A stretch of 64,000 nucleotides of DNA from Hormiphora californensis (Eukaryota; Ctenophora; Tentaculata; Cydippida; Pleurobrachiidae), in contig CM035360.1 in the NCBI GenBank assembly GCA_020137815.1, positions 377,001-441,000 on the forward strand. Direction: 5' to 3'. A program made the position numbers and the translations under genes. Every line of letters starts with the position of its first letter. Within the stretch, counting starts at the first letter, position 1. Shown here one piece after another: positions 57,822-64,000 of the stretch. The notes beneath the pieces are model-generated. The model saw nothing but the letters and a program-made list of their open reading frames with translations, did not search any database and was not told the DNA's origin.

Positions 57822-58749
57822 ATGAGAGGCGGTGGGTTAGTTGGTTATGTTGAGGACCGCAACAACAGGCAAAGGTGAGTACAGAGTCCTCTCACTCACT
57901 TGCCAAGTTAGACTGTTTTTCGCGCGCCCCGCAAATGTAAAGGGAGGGTTAGAACATAACAATCACTCACCATGTCCCCACTATGTCGTGTGCTTGATTG
58001 ACTCTCTCCGTCACAGATAAATGCTCAGGGCTGGGTAGTAGGATGTTAGGGAAACATTGAAATATTACTTATGTGTAGTTGGCCCCTGGGGCCTGGGGGA
58101 GGGGGAGTTCAGCATTTATCAGGGAGACTGAGTGTGTTTTTGTCAGAACAATAAGTACTGTATGGTTGACATGATAAACAGTATCTCTCTCTCTCCCTCA
58201 GTGGTAAGGAGAGTCGTGGAGGGAGAGGAAGGAAGGGTGGAAGGGTGGAAGATACCAGGGGATATCAGGTAACGCGCCATTATATTTTAGTAACGCGCCA
58301 TACTACCGTCAGCAGCTCTTGTGCGCGGCTTTCCCCGGGAAATAAGAAGGTGGTAGTAGCCGGTTCACTGGCGGAAGATGGGCTGCTCATCAAGTCAGTG
58401 CCCGGCCAGTGACTCCAGCTTGGTGACGAAACTGAAAGGTATAGGTTTCTACCGAGTCACCGGTAGAGTGACAGCAGTGACTTTCTACTCTTTTTTTTTC
58501 AACGTTATCTTGTTTTCAGGGACGAAGTAGAAATGATGACCCCTCAGTTCATATCACGGGATATCCGGTGCAGACGACAGAGAAGGAATTGGAGGATTTT
58601 ATCAGGAGCAGAATGCCTGGACATACATATCAGCTCAAGAAAATCTTTGGAGAGAAGGAGAATTGGGATGGATCTGTTAAAACCCTGAACTACACGTAGG
58701 AACTTACCTCTCTCTCTCTGTCTCTGTCTCTCTCTCTCTCTCTCTCTGC

Positions 58750-58845
<96 letters not shown>

Positions 58846-61800
58846 ATTAACCCATCTGTATCCCTCTCCCTAGGTGGCTCAACTCGCTCTCCAAATCCAC
58901 CTGTAGCACTGCTATTGAGGTCCTGAATGGAGCACCATTCAAAGGAGCTCCACTTCGTGTCAACCCAAAGCAAACCAAAAGAGATCCCTCCCCTCACAAG
59001 CGGTTCACTGCAAGCCAGAAGTGTCAGGTGTGCAAAGCCCCGAGTACAGAAAGATGTTCTGCGTGTTATTCTGTGTCCTACTGCTCACCGGATTGTCAGG
59101 TTAGTTTTCTAACGGGGGGGGGTGGATGTTCATAGTGTACTGTATTTCATTGTTATATTCTAACCCTCCTTTACATTTGTAAAAGAGGTTTACCGTGCGG
59201 GGCACGGTTGAAAAGAGTCGAGCAAGGCAAAATGTTTAAAGTAAGAGTGGCGCGCTGTGTTTTCTCACAAAACTTGGTGAATGAACGGGGAGTACCACCA
59301 GGACCATTGGTACGGTATAGAAAATTTCCAATTACGTCTCATTTATTAGTTATGACGTAATATGTTCATTATTTCAACTTTCAAAAAATTGCTCTACAGA
59401 AAAATCAGTTTATTGTGGATTGAAATGGATGCTTGCATCGTGTTCAGCGTCAAAAAATAGCCAGGGTACCAAATTTTGGTGTCTCTACCTTGTCTGTGAC
59501 GCGAGATATTGACAAATATCAAAAACGACCAAAGTGAGAGAAAGAGAGATTGTTACAAGTGGGTGGCGCGCACAAACAACTAGCACCCAAAGATAACAAA
59601 CTCTCTTTCTCCCATTTTGGTCGATTTTGATAATTGTCTATATCTCGCGTCACAGACAAGGTAGAGACACCAAAATTTGGTACCCCGGCTATTTTTTGAC
59701 GCTGAACACGATGCAAGCATCCATTTCAATCCACAATGAACCGATTTTTCTGTAGAGCAATTTTATGAAAGTTGAAATAATGAACATATTACGTCATAAC
59801 TAATGAACGAGACAGAATTAGAAATTTTCGATACCGTACCAATGGTCCTGGTGGTACTCCCCGTTCATCCACCAAGTTTTGTGAGAAAACACGGCGCGCC
59901 ACTCTTACTTTAATGTACAATTCAACAAATTTCACAGCCTTCCTTTTTTCAGAACAAGGATTGGAAAAGTCACGAGGGCCACTGCAAAAAGAAAGCATCA
60001 ATCGAAACAGGCTCGACTACCTCTTCTTCTGCCGCTAGCAGGAAAATGGTGATTCCTGGCGGAGCTGCCTCTGATTCACCTGTTGTACCGAGCTTCTCCC
60101 AGCTCGAGAAATTAGGAGGACAATTAGGATTCCCATTTGTACCACCGCCAATATCGAACGATGCATTCGTGCCACCTGCTATAACAAGAGATGCTAACCA
60201 TTTCGTACCACCTCCACAAAGTGCTGACCCGGTAGATTTACAAAAACACTTACAAGCACTACTGCTGCAAACGGAACCTGAGCAATATGTGCTGCACCCG
60301 ACTATGTCGCAAGCATTTTCACAAGTTACCCCTCCAGCATTTTCACAAGCAACACCCCCTCTACATATACCCACATTTTCAAAACTTCAGCAATCATTTG
60401 ACCAGCCTGGTCCTCCTCCACTACTGCCAACCCCTCTGAAACTAGGGTCAACCCCTGCTCAGCAACCCCAATCATTGCTGAACGATCAGTCAAACCCTCC
60501 AAAGCAGCTTCTATCACCTCCACAGCTTCTATCGACCCATTCGGAGCTACAGTCAAAACCTCAGCTACTTCCAAACCCTCCCCAGATTCTTCCAACACCT
60601 CCACAGCTCCTATCGAACCATTCGGAGCAACAGTCAAAACCTCCTCCACAATTACTTCCACAGCAGCAACTCCTATCGACCCATTCGGAGCTACAGTCAA
60701 AACCTCAGCTACTTCCAAACCCTCCCCAGCTCCTATCGGAGCTACAGTCAAAACCTCCTCCCCAGCAACTTCCTTCAAAGCAGCAACTCCTATCAGACCA
60801 GTCGCAGGAAATACTATCACTGCTGAAAGACCAGTCAACCCCTCCCCATCAATCACTAAGCCCCAACCATCAATCCGAACCTGCTACCCAATCACCACTC
60901 CAACAGCCACCACCGCTAAATAAAGCTACCCAGAAGCCAACCCCGCTATCTACAGCCCATGGGTCCCATGCTACAGCTACCCTGCAGCCACCTCCGCTTC
61001 ATACAGCCCCTGCTACTGCCACCCAGCTTCCCTCTGCGCTGAAAGTTAATGAGAAGCTAACTGTGCCACAGGTTTGTAATGACCATGTGTAATTATTGGG
61101 CATTACTAATTATAGGCGACCTTTCTATAGTAACCTCATTTTTCATCCCGGCCCCCTGTCTCTCTCCACGACAGGCCCCATTCTCTCACTCCCCGACCTC
61201 TCTCTCCAAGGAAAGGCCCCATTCTCTCACTCCCCCATCTCTCTCTAAAGGGAAAGCCCCCTCTTGGAATACCATTTGATGCCATGTGGTGCTCCGGAGA
61301 CAGCCCTCTTGATTTCCATGTGCAGCCGGTGGCGTCCTCAGACACTATTGAGAAGTTAATAGAGGAGGTGTCTCGTTTGTACAGTGTTCAACCTTTTGAT
61401 CCTAATCACCGACCAAAAGGTATAGCATTATATTGGAGTTTAATTAGTTGGTAATTAATTAAGTTAATTAGTTGATAATACTAGTTGTAGTAGGAATTAT
61501 TGTGTGAATTAAATTAGGGTATGTAAATTAGGGTGAACATATACTTTAGTAGTTATTCATTATCCGTTATCCCCAGAGGGTGACATGGTTGCTGCGTTAT
61601 GGGAGGGAACGGACAGAGAAACCTGGTATAGAGGCGAGGTGATGGTTGCTGACCGAGACTCACTGCTCATCAGGTATATAATCCACACATTTTAACCGCT
61701 CAGTCTGGGCTATCAATCATCATTATCGCAGAATTTATAATTTCTCCTTTCCTCTAGAAATATGTGTTATCCCCCCCCCCCTTTTATTTTCCTTCCTCTT

Positions 61801-64000
61801 CCTTCCTCTAGATTTTATAAACTCTTCCTTTAGATATGTGGACTACGGTATGAAGGGCCGAGTTAGCATCCGGGATGCCCGGAAATTAATCAGCCACAAC
61901 CACCAACCCCACCAAGTAATTAACACGGCAATTCATAATTGATAATTGTTTGATAATAGATATTTGTTTAAAAAACTGTTTCATATAGCTCTTTTACAGG
62001 CAATCAAATGCCGTTTGATGGATACTTTGGCACCTAATGAGCACCGGGAGCGGGAAATGGCATTCTTCAAGACTCAGATGGGCAGAGGCCCAGTCACAGT
62101 TACACCCCACACCTACTGCGACGAAGAATATTCGGTGAGTTTGGTGTAACCCATAGTAACCCATAGTAATCCACGCCATACCCATTTTGATTCTGCGCTC
62201 AGATGGGGTCGCGGCGCCAGACCACCGCCCATGGCAACCGCTCTAATCAAACCAAATTGGTGTAACCAACTATAATACAGCGGCTTCTGAGTCGAGTGTC
62301 GTGACCATCTTTTAGTACCTGTTACCTCTTTACCAATTCTATGACCATATTATATTGTGGAAAACTCACTCAATATCTCAGGTATCTGTAAGGCTCTCCA
62401 CGGGCGAGGATTTGGGTGATTTGTTGCAGCGGACAGATCAGTATTCTCACGAGCCCCCTGAGATAGAGGAGAGGAAGGTTGAAATTGGCAGCTCTCCAAT
62501 AGTGGAAATATCCCACTTCGTATCAGCTGAGGAGGTGAGGTGTTTTCGTTGCACTTGGCTATTTCTCTGGTCTCGCTGGTTTAATTCGTTAATTCTCATT
62601 TCTTCAAATAGGGAGCGCACGAGAACTGCACTACTACTACTAAACCTTTGCTCCTCTAGTTCTACGTAGTTTCACGAGTGGATACCTTCAAGAGAAGTGA
62701 AATGTGTGCTGCCCTGTTGAGCATAAGGAACAATCCCCCTTCACTAGGTTAGAAGTGCTTTTCAAATGAACCCTCTCTCTATCCAGAACTTGCCTTGTTC
62801 GACCCTCCTTGAAAAAACAAGGCAGAACAAGGGGGGGGTGGAGGGGATCCAAGGGGGAAGGGGCCTGAGATTTTGGCCAAAATAATGACACCGCTGACTT
62901 ATTGACATAAAAAACCTGTTGAATATCAAACGAATTTCGATCCACAATCTCTCTCACACCTCTCCCATTCCCCAGAGCTAATCGAGGAAGGTTATGTCGT
63001 GGTTGCACCTCGCAAGGGTAAACTCCAGAGAGCTCGTGTGACTGATTCAACCTCTGCTACCACACTGACGGTTCAATTCGTTGATTTTGGTGATTCGGCC
63101 ACCTTACCACGAAATGATGTTAGGATCCTCCCTGAGATGTTTGCAAGCGAACCTGCTTTTGTAAGTGCTATACTTTGATTCTTTGCTTCATTCTTAATAA
63201 TAGGCTTTGATCGCGCTGATTCTGTCTTCCGAGTGCTATTGCAGATAATAGTACCCCTTTCCCTCACCAGTAACCTAACTCTTCCCCTTCCCCTCTCCCA
63301 CACCAATAACCTAACTCTCTCCCACTCTCTCCAGGCGGTACGATGCCATATTGATGTTATCCCCTCCACCACGCCAGCCCAACTGAGACAGTTCATCCAA
63401 TCAGAATACCCGGACCTGGCCATGTGTACATTTGGTAGGAACGTCTCAGGGTTTGGGTATGAGGTTCACATCAGGAGCACTGAAGGAGGATTAACATTGA
63501 CAGCTAATCTACAGGCACATGGTTTAGCGGAAGGAAGCAGTCCACAACTATCATTGTACGTGGGCTTTGTACGTGGTTACTGGGTTTGTACGTGGTTACT
63601 AGCTTTGTACGTGGTTACTGGCTTTGTACGTGGTTACTGGCTTTGTACGTGGTTACTGGCTTTGTACGTGGTAACTGGCTTTGTACGTGGTTACTGGCTT
63701 TGTACGTGGTTACTGGGTTTGTACGTGGTTACTGGGATTGTACGTGGTTACTGGCTTTGTACGTGGTTACTGGGTTTGTACGTGGTTACTGGCTTTGTAC
63801 GTGGTTACTGGCTTTGTACGTGGTTACTGGCTTTGTACGTGGTTACTGGGTTTGTACGTGGTTACTGGCTTTGTACGTGGTTACTGGCTTTGTACGTGGT
63901 TACTGGGTTTGTACGTGGTTACTGGGTTTGTACGTGGTTACGGGGTTTGTACGTGGTTACTGGGTTTGTACGTGGTTACTGGCTTTGTACGTGGTTACTG
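57822..64000 (+). CDS. RRM-like, MYND and multi-Tudor protein (TDRD1-type), 3' end outside window
   Basis: Exons 57822-57874, 58202-58268, 58520-58695, 58874-59099, 59953-61071, 61251-61419, 61577-61673, 61834-61915, 62000-62134, 62382-62534, 62660-62747, 62976-63160 and 63335-63555 are all in phase, giving over 920 residues and continuing. In order: an RG-rich N-terminus; an RRM-like fold (HITGYPVQTTEKELEDFI to GAPLRVNPK); a MYND zinc finger (CQVCKAPSTERCSACYSVSY, CSPDC, then HEGHCKK) split by an intron; a Pro/Gln/Leu-rich linker with degenerate 13-20-residue repeats; and Tudor domain cores at GDMVAALW...RYVDYG and EGYVVVAP...VQFVDFGD, each followed by extended-Tudor sequence. Tudor proteins bind dimethyl-arginine tails of PIWI proteins in germ granules; that role is inferred. 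A splice-like CTATAG lies one base before the ATG. A foldback element splits the MYND-coding intron. Confidence 0.88.
58705..58842. repeat. (CT)n microsatellite, Tudor-gene intron 3
   Basis: CT run of about 135 bp between two exons of the RRM-like domain. Confidence 0.95.
59236..59913. mobile_element. Foldback element in the MYND-splitting intron
   Basis: TTAAAGTAAGAGTGGCGCGC at the left is mirrored at the right. Arms of about 310 bp match almost base for base (GGGGAGTACCACCAGGACCA, TGGTGTCTCTACCTTGTCTG and so on) around a short centre near 59555-59590. No coding potential for a transposase. Confidence 0.9.
61165..61255 (+). repeat. Triplicated acceptor of Tudor-gene exon 6
   Basis: Three tandem units of roughly 38 bp (GCCCCATTCTCTCACTCCC, then CTCTCTC...AAG or CAG). 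Each ends in AG and is followed by GCCCC, GAAAGGCCCC or GGAAAGCCCC. Only the third (61250) gives the open frame; the other two lead to stops or the wrong frame. Confidence 0.85.
63545..64000 (+). repeat. 20-bp minisatellite built on the Tudor-gene exon 13 donor
   Basis: The exon end TATCATT plus GTACGTGG is followed by about 22 copies of CTTTGTACGTGGTTACTGG. Each holds the TT-GTACGTGG donor-like phrase. The array runs off the window end. Confidence 0.92.

Noticed and set aside
60326-60856. 176-codon minus-strand frame
   Set aside because: Shadow of the Pro/Gln-rich exon of the Tudor gene; composition explained by the coding strand.

Overview
The window is eukaryotic and almost certainly animal. 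Nearly all its genes are multi-exon with GT-AG introns, and they match metazoan families: ELP1, FAHD1, TRMT44, TASP1, EB1/MAPRE, a MYND-plus-Tudor protein and a rhodopsin-like receptor. The receptor (divergent 7TM with an N-S-T-G-N-F-L-I-Y motif in TM7), the compact layout and the repeat content suggest a non-bilaterian animal such as a cnidarian or sponge. That placement is an inference; no species can be named from sequence alone.

Layout. 529-12388 (+): 3' part of an unrecognised basic, Ser/Ala-rich protein, seven exons, with a GPCR gene (1576-3373, minus strand) nested in its third visible intron. 14016-15479: FAHD1. 15956-36384: ELP1, at least 22 exons, swollen by minisatellites and by a tandem duplication of exons 7-10. 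36869-39379: SAM-dependent methyltransferase with a frame break. 39847-43100: two-PH-like-domain protein. 43858-45597: intronless TRMT44. 46251-49218: TASP1 (taspase-1) with a frame break. 49744-54397: EB1-family protein with a probable one-base indel at a junction. 54813-56920: non-LTR retrotransposon remnants and a palindromic element. 57822 to past the window end: RRM-like/MYND/Tudor protein of the piRNA-pathway type. Two genes modify tRNA (ELP1, U34; TRMT44, U44), but they look like separate transcription units. All non-nested genes are on the plus strand, and most have a 3' splice-site-like AG a few bases before the start codon.

The outstanding pattern is that local tandem duplications and minisatellites sit on exon-intron boundaries. 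At about eighteen junctions in six genes the repeated unit contains the 5' or 3' splice site plus some coding sequence. Copy number runs from two to about 109 (ELP1 exon 10 donor, 31-bp unit). In acceptor arrays only the last copy gives an open frame, and in donor arrays only the first does. One array (49 bp, ELP1) still carries the last codons and donor of an exon whose body is missing from the assembly.

Mobile DNA includes a 109-bp MITE with 14-bp terminal inverted repeats and an 8-bp target duplication (two truncated copies lie exactly at 5' splice sites), an 806-bp hAT-like foldback MITE, two foldback elements with poly-G/poly-C ends and internal repeats, two further palindromic elements, and a 5'-truncated retrotransposon with a restriction-like endonuclease. 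Several stretches (5460-5660, 8400-8700, 21036-22770) look like poor long-read consensus. Three single-base frame breaks and the ELP1 duplication may therefore be assembly errors rather than biology.
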